This document shows, one piece after another, positions 45,601-53,151 of a stretch of 64,000 nucleotides of DNA. Under the pieces are notes generated by a model that made no database searches, was not told the origin of the DNA, and worked only from the letters and a program-made list of their open reading frames with translations. Both the position numbers and the translations under genes were made by a program. The stretch is from Ctena decussata. Its lineage: Eukaryota; Mollusca; Bivalvia; Lucinida; Lucinidae. Numbering within the stretch: position 1 is the stretch's first letter; each line of letters opens with the position of its first letter. Location: NCBI GenBank assembly GCA_963989385.1, contig OZ022501.1, positions 84,738,979 through 84,802,978 of the forward strand, in the 5' to 3' direction.

Positions 45601-48600
45601 TGTCTTCTGTTTATATTTTATATTGTGCATCTCAGAAAACCTAGGTATCCTGCGCACAATGCTTACAAGTGAAAATAGAAAAGGCCACCTTTTGTAAAGT
45701 CTATGTACATTGTCTACAGCCTATCTACATAGAGGTTACAGGTCGGCACAATCACATACTTGATGATTATAGATAATATTCTGATCCAATACCTCAAAAT
45801 ATCTGCTTACACTGCGTACACTGCGTACAAAGTGAAAATAGAAGAGGGCATGTTTTGAAAAGGCTATATTCATTTAATACAGCCTATCTACATAAGGGTA
45901 CAAAGTGGCACACGACTTAGTTGATGTCTTCTGCCAATATTTTATATTGTGCATCTCAGAAAACCTGGGTACACTGCTTACATTACTTACAAGTGAAAAT
46001 AGAAAAGGCAACCTTTTGTAAAGTCTATGTACATTGCCTACAAGCTATCTACATAAAGGTTACAGGTCGGCACAATCGCATACTTGATGATTATAGATAA
46101 TATTCTGATCCAATACCTCGAAATTTCTGCTTACACTGCGCACACTGCGTACAAAGTGAAAATAAAAGAGGGCATGTTTTGAAAAGGCTATATACATTTA
46201 ATACAGCCTATCTACATAAGGGTACAAAGTGGCACACGCCTTACTTGATGTCTTCTTCTAATATTTTATATTGTGCATCTCCGAAGACCTGGGAACACTG
46301 CGTACATTGCTTACAAGTTAAAATAGAAAAGGCCACCTTTTGTAAAGTCTATGTACATTGTCTACAACCTATCTACATAGAGGTTACAGGTCGGCACAAT
46401 CGCATACTTGATGATTATAGATAATATTCTGATCCAATACCTCGAAATTTCTGCTTACACTGCGTACACTGAGTACAAAGTGAAAATAAAAGAGGGCATG
46501 TTTTGAAAAGGCTATATACATATTATACAGCCTATCTACATCAGGTAACAAAGTGGCACACGGCTTAGTTGATGTCCTCTGCCGATATTTTATATTGTGC
46601 ATCTCAGAAAACCTGGGTACACTGCGTACATTGCTTACAAGTGAAAATAGAAAAGGCCACCTTTATGGAAGTAAGTCGGTACAGCTTTGTACTTTGTACC
46701 CTTATGTAGATAGGCTGTATTAAATGTACATAGCCTTTATAAAACATGCTCTCTTCTATTTTCACTTTGTACGCAGTGTCGCAGTGTAAGCAGATATTTC
46801 GAGGTATTGATCAGAATATTATATAAATCATCAAGTATGCGATTGTGCCGACCTGTAACCTTTATGTGGATACATGTATGTTGTAGACATTGTACATAGA
46901 CAGTACAAAAGGTGGCCTTGTACGCAGTGTACCCAGGTTTTCGGAGATGTACAATATAAAATATTAGCAGAAGACATCAAGTAAGGCGTGTGCCACTTTG
47001 TACCCTTTTGTAGATAGGCTGTATTAAATGTATATAGCCTTTTCAAAACATACCCTCTTCTATTTTCACTTTGTACGCAGTATATAATCATCATGTGCGT
47101 GATTGTGCCGACCTGTAACCTTAATGTAGATAGGTTGTAGACAATGTACATTGACTTAACAAAAGGTGGCCGTTTCTATTTTCATATTTTTTTTACTTAT
47201 TTACTGTCTACAGTAGGAACTATATTGCTTGTACTTGTCAATGGAATACTCTGATGATTGGCACGTGTGTTATTTTGTACCTATGTAACCATATGTGTAT
47301 AGCTTACAAAAATAGTCTTATTAATTTTTTGCGCCAAATTTGTGCAGTATCTCTTCCAGATGTATGCATGTCCCACATTTCATGGCTCTTACCTTTATCA
47401 GGCCTAGACACAAGAGCTAAACTTGAGGCAAATATTCCAAAGTCAAATAACCTTAAAATGTCAATCAAGTGGCAACATCGATGGTGACTTAAAGCTTTAC
47501 TCTTCCAGACCTTTGCATGACCCACATTTCGTGGCTCAAGTTCCTGAGAAACAGAGCTAGACACAAAAACTTGACAAAAAAATGCAATGTTGGTAAACCA
47601 TAAATAGTAGGTCAAGACTCATTTATCAGTGTTGGCTTTGAGCTTAATTTTTTCAGATGTATGCATGACCCAAGTTTCATGACTCTAGCCCTTATACATC
47701 TTGAGAAACATAGCTACACCCGAAAATTCGAAAAAAAAAATGCCAAAGTAAGTGCGAAAGTTCGGGAAAAAATGCTAAGTCTGTGAACCGTAGAATGTAG
47801 ATCAAGGCTCAACATAGATTATAGCATTGAGCTTTGCTCATTGAGATGTATGCATGACCCCAGTTTCAGGGCTCTATACCCTTATATTTCTTTAGAAAAA
47901 GACCTAAAAACAAAAACTCGAGAAAAATTGTAAAGTTGGAGAGCCGTAAAGTGAAGTCAAGACTCAGTATTGATGATGGCTTTAAGCTGTTTGCATGACC
48001 GAATTTTCATGGCCTTAGCCCTTACAGTTTCTTAGAAAATGAGCTAAACGCTAAAAACTCAACAAAAGTTTACGCCAACGACGCCGCCGCCGACGACGGC
48101 AACACCAGAAAAACAATACATATTTCTCGCCTCTGCTTCGCAGGCGAGACAAAAACATGACATTGGTTTTTAGTTGTTTAATGGTTAAATGGCTTATTTT
48201 TATGCTAGGCAGTTTTTTCTTTTCTTTTTAATTTTGCCTTCCTTCTCAAGTGGGATTTTGAATGGTCCAAACAGAAAGTCACAAAAGTTGTCGCCCTTCG
48301 TAAAAATGACAGAAAACATGACGGTGTATACATTTAGGATAAATGTATATATCACCATTGTTTTCCGCCATTTTTCAGTATATGAGCCGCGACACGAAAA
48401 AACCAACAATGTGGTTGTGCGACCAGCGCAGACTTAGATCAGCCTGGGCATCCGCCCAGTCTGATCAGAGTCTTTGCTGTCCGCATGGAGGTAGCTTAGA
48501 CCCCTAGCTACCCTTTAAGCGCTTAGTGTAAAGTCTGATCAGAATGGGCTGATGCCAAGGCTGATCTGAGTCTGAGCTAGGCGCACAACCACTTTGTTGG

Positions 48601-49330
48601 TTTTCTCGTGTCGCGGCTCATATCTGTGCAAGGCTTGTATGAAATGTAAGACTCAATAGTTGGATGATGGACCAGGCCCGGATCCAGACCATCACGTACT
48701 GGTGGGGCTCTGGATAACTGCTGGGGCTGGGAGGTGCCGAAATGTATTTGTGTGAGGGAGGGGGCTTGAAAATATGACATAATTATGGTTCAGTTTCAAG
48801 AGAATTTTTTATGTATTTTTTTCCTTGAAATATATATTGTGATATCTCATAAGAATCGCCTCCCCGAGGCGATTCTAATGAGATGTCACAACATATATTT
48901 TGAATATTTTGATCTAACCATATTGGATATTTTTCTCAAACTGTCATATCAGATACTTCTTATTATCTGGAGGCCTACATATTATACATAACACAGAGGC
49001 CAAAATGGCGGGGCTGCAGCCCCAAAGCCCACCCCCTGGATCCGGGGCTGTGGACACACTTTTCTCGCTTCACACCCTGGATATATCTAGTCTACAAATT
49101 ACTATCAGGCACTGGTGACTTTACAGTACTCATTAAATCGGTGTTTGAATGCATGATTTTCTTGAGTCAGTCAGTTCATTATTGTAAAGATCTGCGACTT
49201 TGAATGTACTTTTCTGACATTTGCATTGCAGGACGTTGAGAAAGATATAAAAAGCTATTTACCAGCAAGTGACGATACGCAAAAGGAAGATGAAAAGAAG
49301 GATATAGAAAAGGAAACTGAAACGCAATAA
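36640..49330 (+). CDS. GPX4: GPX4-like selenoprotein glutathione peroxidase (phospholipid hydroperoxidase type)
   Basis: The expected role is reduction of hydroperoxides, including membrane phospholipid hydroperoxides, with thiol donors. Coding segments 36640-36642, 37733-37827, 39148-39295, 40665-40813, 45083-45167 and 49232-49330 join to 192 residues. The catalytic residue is an in-frame TGA at 39185-39187, read as Sec46 (NTATN-Sec-GMTAKN). Gln82 (NQEP), Trp136 and Asn137 (IKWNFTKFL) complete the tetrad; Sec46, Trp136 and Asn137 have the same numbers as in cytosolic human GPX4. The short segment between PLFDFLK and IKWNF lacks the tetramer loop of GPX1-3, so a monomer is likely. Oddities: FPCGQF replaces the usual FPCNQF, and the C-terminus carries a Lys/Glu-rich tail (KEDEKKDIEKETETQ). 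A SECIS element lies downstream at 50720-50829. Confidence 0.92.
36983..37220 (+). mobile_element. 238-bp hairpin MITE, family A
   Basis: Located in the first in-window GPX intron. The right TIR is mutated (GTCGTGACGTTGCTCA). Confidence 0.9.
37733..37827 (+). CDS. GPX4: GPX exon 2
   Basis: Acceptor tttccag, donor TACAG|gtaaat. Encodes ESIFEFTVQDIDGNDVCLEKY, the conserved FxVxDxxG..V.L opening of the thioredoxin fold (quoted motif: FTVQDIDGNDVCLEKY). Confidence 0.92.
37858..38830. mobile_element. Possible ~970-bp element with inverted ends
   Basis: ACTTAGAGCGC near the left end and GCGCTCTAAG near the right are inverted. TATAGTCCGTTTGCTCCC (38030) and GGGAGCAAACGGACTATA (about 38787) form a longer inner inverted pair. 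A GGCGGCTCATGATGAGCCGCC hairpin centre (21 bases, arms GGCGGCTCAT / ATGAGCCGCC) lies at about 37909-37929. It occupies most of GPX intron 2. Confidence 0.5.
37893..37942. repeat. Short hairpin with CACTGTTTGC-like end
   Basis: The palindrome GCGGCTCATGATGAGCCGC is followed by CAGGATCTACACTGTTAG. It is related to the hairpins at 44267 and 44792. Confidence 0.6.
39148..39295 (+). CDS. GPX4: GPX exon 3 with selenocysteine TGA
   Basis: Acceptor atttccag, donor AATCAG|gtaaaa. TGA at 39185-39187 is the only stop in the coding frame and sits exactly at the catalytic position. The frame stays open on both sides and continues to LKILCFPCGQF. Confidence 0.93.
39879..39935. repeat. AAAGAAAGAATTTGC hairpin
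   Basis: CTCTTAAAGAAAGAATTTGC pairs imperfectly with GCAAATCTTTTCATGTAAGAG. GPX intron 3. Confidence 0.5.
40085..40240 (+). repeat. Possible tRNA-derived SINE
   Basis: GTGGTCTAATGGCTAAGCG resembles an A box, and GGGGTTTACGCC is a weak B box about 45 bp later. No target duplication identified. Confidence 0.35.
40665..40813 (+). CDS. GPX4: GPX exon 4
   Basis: Acceptor attattcag, donor TGGAA|gtaagt. Encodes EPLDNPRIKEKI, LDLFSKINVNG and HAIPLFDFLK, aligning to the GPX4 helix and the shortened loop. Confidence 0.93.
40933..41066. repeat. 134-bp near-perfect palindrome
   Basis: The arms start GAGGTTATAAAACTTGA and end TCAAGTTTTATAACCTC, with only a short centre (TACCGAGCATATGCTTGGAA). It lies about 120 bp after a GPX donor site. 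Confidence 0.85.
41093..42135. repeat. Diverged repeats between ACGGGCGTATTATG-like ends
   Basis: ACGCCCGTTTTGAAAAAACG and GTCCGTCCGTCC runs open it. Units of roughly 150-170 bp follow, marked by TAACCGTTTGGGATAT and GTTACATCCCTTT. It closes with AAACGGGCGTATTATGCG. Non-coding, in the large GPX intron. Confidence 0.65.
42240..44081. other. AT-rich part of the 4.3-kb GPX intron
   Basis: No exon, RNA gene or clear repeat seen; short AT runs only. Confidence 0.5.
44160..44395 (+). mobile_element. Foldback element with GAGTCGGGTA / TACCCGACTC ends, copy 1
   Basis: The inner palindrome is GATGAGACGGCTCAT / ATGAGCCGTCTCATC, bounded by ACAGTG / CACTGTTTGC. Outer arms: CTTCGGACAGCGGGTAAATT and its complement. 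Confidence 0.75.
44735..44965 (-). mobile_element. Foldback element with GAGTC-type ends, copy 2
   Basis: Same elements as copy 1 in inverted order; the GTTTTGTTTTAATTCCAGAC-type unique segment lies on the other side, so it is in opposite orientation about 0.35 kb away. Confidence 0.7.
45083..45167 (+). CDS. GPX4: GPX exon 5
   Basis: Acceptor ctcttgcag, donor TTTAAAG|gtaagt. Encodes FIKWNFTKFLCDKDGKPVKR, with tetrad residues Trp136 and Asn137, then YGPGHDLK. Confidence 0.94.
45254..47349. mobile_element. 2.1-kb inverted-repeat element with internal 324-bp tandem repeats
   Basis: The ends TACTGCACGAATTTGGCGC and GCGCCAAATTTGTGCAGTA are inverted and extend inward for over 90 bp with few mismatches. 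From about 45480 to 46660 the sequence is a tandem array. The landmark TGATGATTATAGATAATATT recurs at 45761, 46085 and 46409, exactly 324 bp apart. Each 324-bp unit is a dimer of two related halves of about 162 bp (both contain GTGAAAATAGAA...CCTATCTACATA...GGCACA). From about 46690 to 47200 the array is present in inverse orientation. No coding capacity; it fills much of the last GPX intron. Confidence 0.85.
47350..48155 (-). repeat. GTCTCGCCTGCGAAGCAG repeat, - orientation
   Basis: Diverged units of about 150 bp (CATGACCC..TTTCATGGCTCTAGCCC) end in GACGACGGCAAC and CTCTGCTTCGCAGGCGAGAC. It is the inverse of 51417-52090. Confidence 0.7.
48383..48620 (+). mobile_element. 238-bp hairpin MITE, family A, with TA flanks
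   Basis: Full-length, flanked by TA on both sides (GTATA|TGAGCC ... GGCTCA|TATC). Last GPX intron. Confidence 0.92.
48674..49049 (+). mobile_element. Element with GCCCGGATCCAG / CTGGATCCGGGG ends
   Basis: About 376 bp with inverted ends. It contains a palindrome (48829-48899) and the segment CATAACACAGAGGCC-AATGGCGGGGCTG. The truncated copy at 18470-18942 is in the opposite orientation. Confidence 0.75.
48829..48899. repeat. ATATGTTGTGATATCTC palindrome
   Basis: Arms TATTGTGATATCTCATAAGA and TCTAATGAGATGTCACAACA, centre GCCTCCCCGAGGC, nested in the element at 48674. Confidence 0.75.
49232..49330 (+). CDS. GPX4: GPX terminal exon
   Basis: Acceptor attgcag, phase 0. Encodes DVEKDIKSYLPAS then a charged tail; TAA at 49328-49330. 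The tail is about 20 residues longer than in vertebrate GPX4. Confidence 0.93.
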   Translation, partial: DVEKDIKSYLPASDDTQKEDEKKDIEKETETQ

Positions 49331-49683
49331 CTGTATATGTTAGTATTGCCATCAAAAATTAGCTTTGACTGTTCTCAGTTTTGTCATTCCGCTGTTTAAG
49401 ATGGTTTGAGTACCCAACATATTTGCTAAAGAGACCCTTCAACAGTCTTGGCGACAGGAAAATATTTTTTGGGGGGAGGGGGAGTTGGGGGGGGGCCTAA
49501 TTAGGGGTGTTTATTAGAGTCAATATGGAATTAATCCCTTTGGGGCCATACATTAGGTTCATATCGTTAACCACAGAGAAATACATGTGTATCATCCGAC
49601 ATTTTCTAATTAAGAACTTTGTGGAGAGTTTGAGCTTCGACATACGCATGAATACACTGAGCAACACTACCACAAGCAGGCAT

Positions 49684-49905
49684 GGGGCCGTATTCATAAA
49701 ACGACTTAAGTGGTTGCCATGCTGTTGCTAAGGCTAAATTTCTTTGAAGGAGATTCCCTACAACTATGAAATTTGCTCTGGAGGAACAGTCTTACAAAGA
49801 CTGTTCCTCCAGACCAAATTTCAGATTTGTAGGGAATCTCCTTTATAGATATTTAGCCTTAGCAACCGCATAGCAACGACTTAAGTGGCTTTATGAATAC
49901 GGCCC
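49684..49905. mobile_element. Foldback MITE, family B, between GPX stop and SECIS
   Basis: Complete copy (GGGGCCGTATTCATAAAACG to TTATGAATACGGCCC). CATG/ATG flanks may be a short target duplication. If the GPX 3' UTR is unspliced, this hairpin is transcribed in it. Confidence 0.88.
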
Positions 49906-50389
49906 ATGCTTGTTCACTGCAGTTGAAGCGCTTCTTGGGTGCAATGGCAGGTGTCAGACACATGCCATGGCGCCCAAGGGGCTTCTACACTTTTTCAACT
50001 TGAACAACACTCTAAATTAGGTCAAATTCAGCAATGGTAGGGTTTGAATAGTATTTCTGAGAAACTTAGGGGGTTGTGTCCCCCACCATGTGGAGGTGTG
50101 GGGGGACAAGGGCAGGGGGACAGATTGTTTTTATTTCTGCTTTTTCATTTATCTGTATGCTGCATAATAATACCTATATACAGCTGTTTGCCGTTTTTAC
50201 GTCAAATGTATGAAGGCAGTATGGTCAGAACAGAATAGACCCAGGGTCTGTAATGCTTGCCAAGTGTTTTATAAAACTGTTCTGTACCTTACAAAATCAA
50301 AGACCGAATACTCCATTAAAGGACTGGTCATGGGGCAGATGCCCAGACAAGGTGAGTAGTTGGAAACAAATTCTAAGATATCCCTGTAA

Positions 50390-50500
50390 AAACATGTTGT
50401 GACCCCTCATAAGAACCGTTTAGTTAGGCGGGTCACAGTGTTAGCTTCTTTGGCGAAACCCATGTTGTGACCCCTCAGTAGAACCGTCTCATTTCACACC
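50390..50500. repeat. Half-copies of the CATGTTGTGACCCCTCA palindrome
   Basis: Two direct copies of ATGTTGTGACCCCTCA followed by AGAACCGT, about 65 bp apart, without the complementary arm; relative of 31780-31848. Confidence 0.55.
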
Positions 50501-50719
50501 ATATGTTTTTTGGAGATTTGAGAAAAATATTCTAAAATTATTATTATTTACCTAGTTTATCTGGGCCTCTTCATGTATTTGAATATTTACGGCAAAAACG
50601 CAAAATGTTCTCTGGAGTCATGAAAGATTAAAGTGTTCATTTATAAACATTATCATTCTCATCATATTACTTATGTTTTGTTGTCAGTTGTCATTAAAGA
50701 AAGGCATAAGCCCTCTTAG

Positions 50720-50829
50720 CTTTGTCCTTGTACCCCAGATAGTATGATGATCCCCGCCTAAACAGGCCAGCCTGGGGCGGGGATCTGATATCCCATTGCT
50801 GGTATATATCTGGTTGTACAAAGACAAAG
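50720..50829 (+). promoter_or_regulatory. GPX4: SECIS element (form 2) of the GPX selenoprotein
   Basis: The core quartet ATGA (50744-50747) pairs with TGAT (50786-50789). Between them GATCCCCGCC (50749-50758) and GGCGGGGATC (50776-50785) form a perfect 10-bp helix. The apical segment starts TAAAC, so the conserved A run is 12-13 nt after the ATGA, and CAGG-CCAG-CCTG forms the extra mini-stem typical of form 2. The basal stem is CTTTGTC/GACAAAG plus TTGTAC/GTACAA and CAGAT/ATCTG (50720-50740 with 50808-50829). It lies 1.41 kb past the GPX stop on the same strand. A SECIS binds SBP2 and recruits eEFSec for UGA recoding. Confidence 0.88.
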
Positions 50830-50897
50830 TTAACTGGAGCCTTACATTATTTGAATACCTGTTTCACTTTAATTTGTATGTCTGTCATAATGATTAA

Positions 50898-51098
50898 TGC
50901 GCCGCAACACGAGAAAACAAACAAAGTGGTTGTACGCCCAGCGCAGACCCTTCGCTAAGCGCTTAAATGGTAGCTAAGGATTTAAGCAACCTCCATGCGG
51001 ATAGCGAAGACTCTGATCAGACTGGGCGGATGCCCAGGCTGATCTGAGTCTGCGCTGGGCGCACAACCACTTTGTCGGTTTTCTCGTGTCGGGGCTCA
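50898..51098 (-). mobile_element. Hairpin MITE, family A, left-arm deletion
   Basis: 201 bp; the left arm between GCGCAGAC and CCTTCGC is shortened. It starts about 70 bp after the SECIS. Confidence 0.85.
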
Positions 51099-51194
51099 AT
51101 TTAGTCAAGTTCACATGGTTGTCATTTTCTACGCTTATATATTTGAGTAAACAAACGAGAAAAAAAACCTGTATATTTATGCCCCTTCCAAAAT

Positions 51195-51200
51195 AATAAA
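51195..51200 (+). terminator. Candidate polyadenylation signal AATAAA for GPX
   Basis: First AATAAA hexamer I noticed downstream of the SECIS. If used, the 3' UTR would be about 1.9 kb. Inference only. Confidence 0.3.
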
Positions 51201-51416
51201 TTTGTACAAAAGTATGAAAATGCGGTTTCATTTTCTATGTTTTTGTCCTTGATATAAGACTGTGTCCAACAGAAACTTATGTGCTACATATCGGATTAGT
51301 GATTTACAGAAAAAAGGAAATGCAATATCGAAGGTATGTGAGTACTTGGCTATTGGGCTACTAGTAGCCCAACCCCTTTGCTATGTCAGTATACTTTTAT
51401 AGTATACCATCATTTT

Positions 51417-52090
51417 TGTCTCGCCTGCGAAGCAGAAGCGAGACATATGTATTGCTTTTCCGGTGTCGTCGTCGGCGTAACCTTTTGTCGAGTTTTTGCG
51501 TTTAGGTCATTTTCTCAGAAAGTATAAGGGCTAGAGCCATGAAACTGGGTTCATGCATACATTTAGAAGAGTAGATTTCAAAGTCATCATCAATATTGAG
51601 TCTTGACCTACATTTTATGGTTCACTGACTTTGCAATTTTTTATCAAGTTTTGCGTTTAGGTCATTTTCTCAGAAACTATAAGGGCTAGAGCCATGAAAT
51701 TTGGTTCATGCGTACATCTGGAAGGATAGATCTCAAAGCCATCAACAATATTGAGTCTTGACCTACATTTTACGGTTCACTGGCTTTTCAATTTTTTGTA
51801 GAGTTTTCACATTTAGGTCTGTTTCTGAGAAAGTATAAGGGCTAGAGCCATGAAACTCGGTCATGCGTTCATCTGAAAAAGAAGAGCTCAAAAGTTATCA
51901 TCAATATTGAGTATTTACCAACATTTCACGATTGACTGACTTTGCATTGTTTTTGTCAAGTTTTTGTGTTGATGTCTGTTTCTCAGAAATTTTAAGGGCT
52001 AGAGCCAAGAAACTTGGTTCATGCATACATCTTTGCTGATTTAGCTCTGTTGGTGTGACAAACCACCAGCAGGCGAGACACCGCATTCCG
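51417..52090 (+). repeat. GTCTCGCCTGCGAAGCAG repeat, + orientation
   Basis: Starts TCTCGCCTGCGAAGCAGAAG and GTGTCGTCGTCGGCG, then about four 130-150-bp units (GGGCTAGAGCCATGAAACT, TTGAGTCTTGACCTACATTT). Ends near CAGGCGAGACACCGC. Confidence 0.7.
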
Positions 52091-52301
52091 GGGAATTCTT
52101 GTTGTCAAGTATCCTTGGTACCTTTCTCATCTGCATAAGGGATTTGCATAATTTTGTCAAGCATGTAATATGGTAACGGTATGCCTGCATTAATGTGGAT
52201 AGTCGTCAATTATATAGCGTTGCCATTGGTAGCAGGGCTATTGTCTCTACAGAGAGACATCCTGAAAACAGACATGGCATGTTACTTATGCTGAACACAT
52301 A

Positions 52302-52539
52302 TGAGCCGCGACGCGAGAAAACAAAGAAAGTGGTTGTGCGCCCAGCGCAGACTCAGATCAGCCTGGGCATCCGCCCAGTCTGATTAGAGTCTCCGCTGTC
52401 CGCATGGAGGTAGCTTAGACCCTTAGCTGCCCTTTAAGCGCAAAGCGAAGACTCTGATCTGACTGGGGATATGCCCAGGCCGATCTGAGTCTGCGATGGA
52501 CGCACAACCACTTTGTTGGTTTTCTCGTGTCGCGGCTCA
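52302..52539 (+). mobile_element. 238-bp hairpin MITE, family A, with TA flanks
   Basis: Full-length rightmost copy; flanked ACATA|TGAGCC ... GGCTCA|TATAG. Confidence 0.92.
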
Positions 52540-53150
52540 TATAGAAATATCGAGAAAGAGAAAAATGTGTCAGAAAGCGTCGTCCAGCTGCAGCTGTTGT
52601 TGCCCCTAAGCATGGCATAAGAATTCACGAAAACTGTTAGAAGACTCTTTTGGAGTTGCCTTGTAAACAGTATACGTTGTAGCGGTAAAATTGCTTCCCC
52701 GGGTACTGCGAGTTATGGATACCTCAAATTGACGTTTTCCGCTAAAGACGAAAACTGTTGCATGCGCGATAAAGTGGTTTTACGTTATACAAGTGCCCAT
52801 CAGTCTCGGTGCTATACGGATGGAAGGAGGGAGGAGGGAAAATGCAGAGTACTTTAAAAATATGGAAACCTGTTATAGAAAAAATATATTAGATGAACCT
52901 TTCATGGGAATCGGGGTTCATTATTTGAGTCAAACCAGACGGATTGCTGGCATACGGGAATCGACGCCTCGCCGACATTCCGATCTGTCAGCCATCCTGA
53001 AGCTACATAGTTCCGAGTCACACCTAGAATGTCACTCAAAGTCACCTGGTAGTGTATCTCTGGCGATTGCACCGACAATTTAGCACGTGACATAAACAGG
53101 TAGTTCCAGAAACAAAAATGCACGTGTTCAATGTGACAATCTCGTTTTTG
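52540..53150. other. Intergenic, nothing recognised
   Basis: A 96-codon frame at 52793-53083 resembles no family I know and lacks supporting context. Confidence 0.4.
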
Positions 53151-53151
53151 G

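Noticed and set aside
49331..49500. SECIS directly after the GPX stop codon
   Set aside because: No ATGA quartet with a suitable helix in this stretch; the convincing structure is at 50720-50829.
52793..53083. 96-codon ORF as a gene
   Set aside because: No recognisable motif, no splice context and ordinary length for chance.
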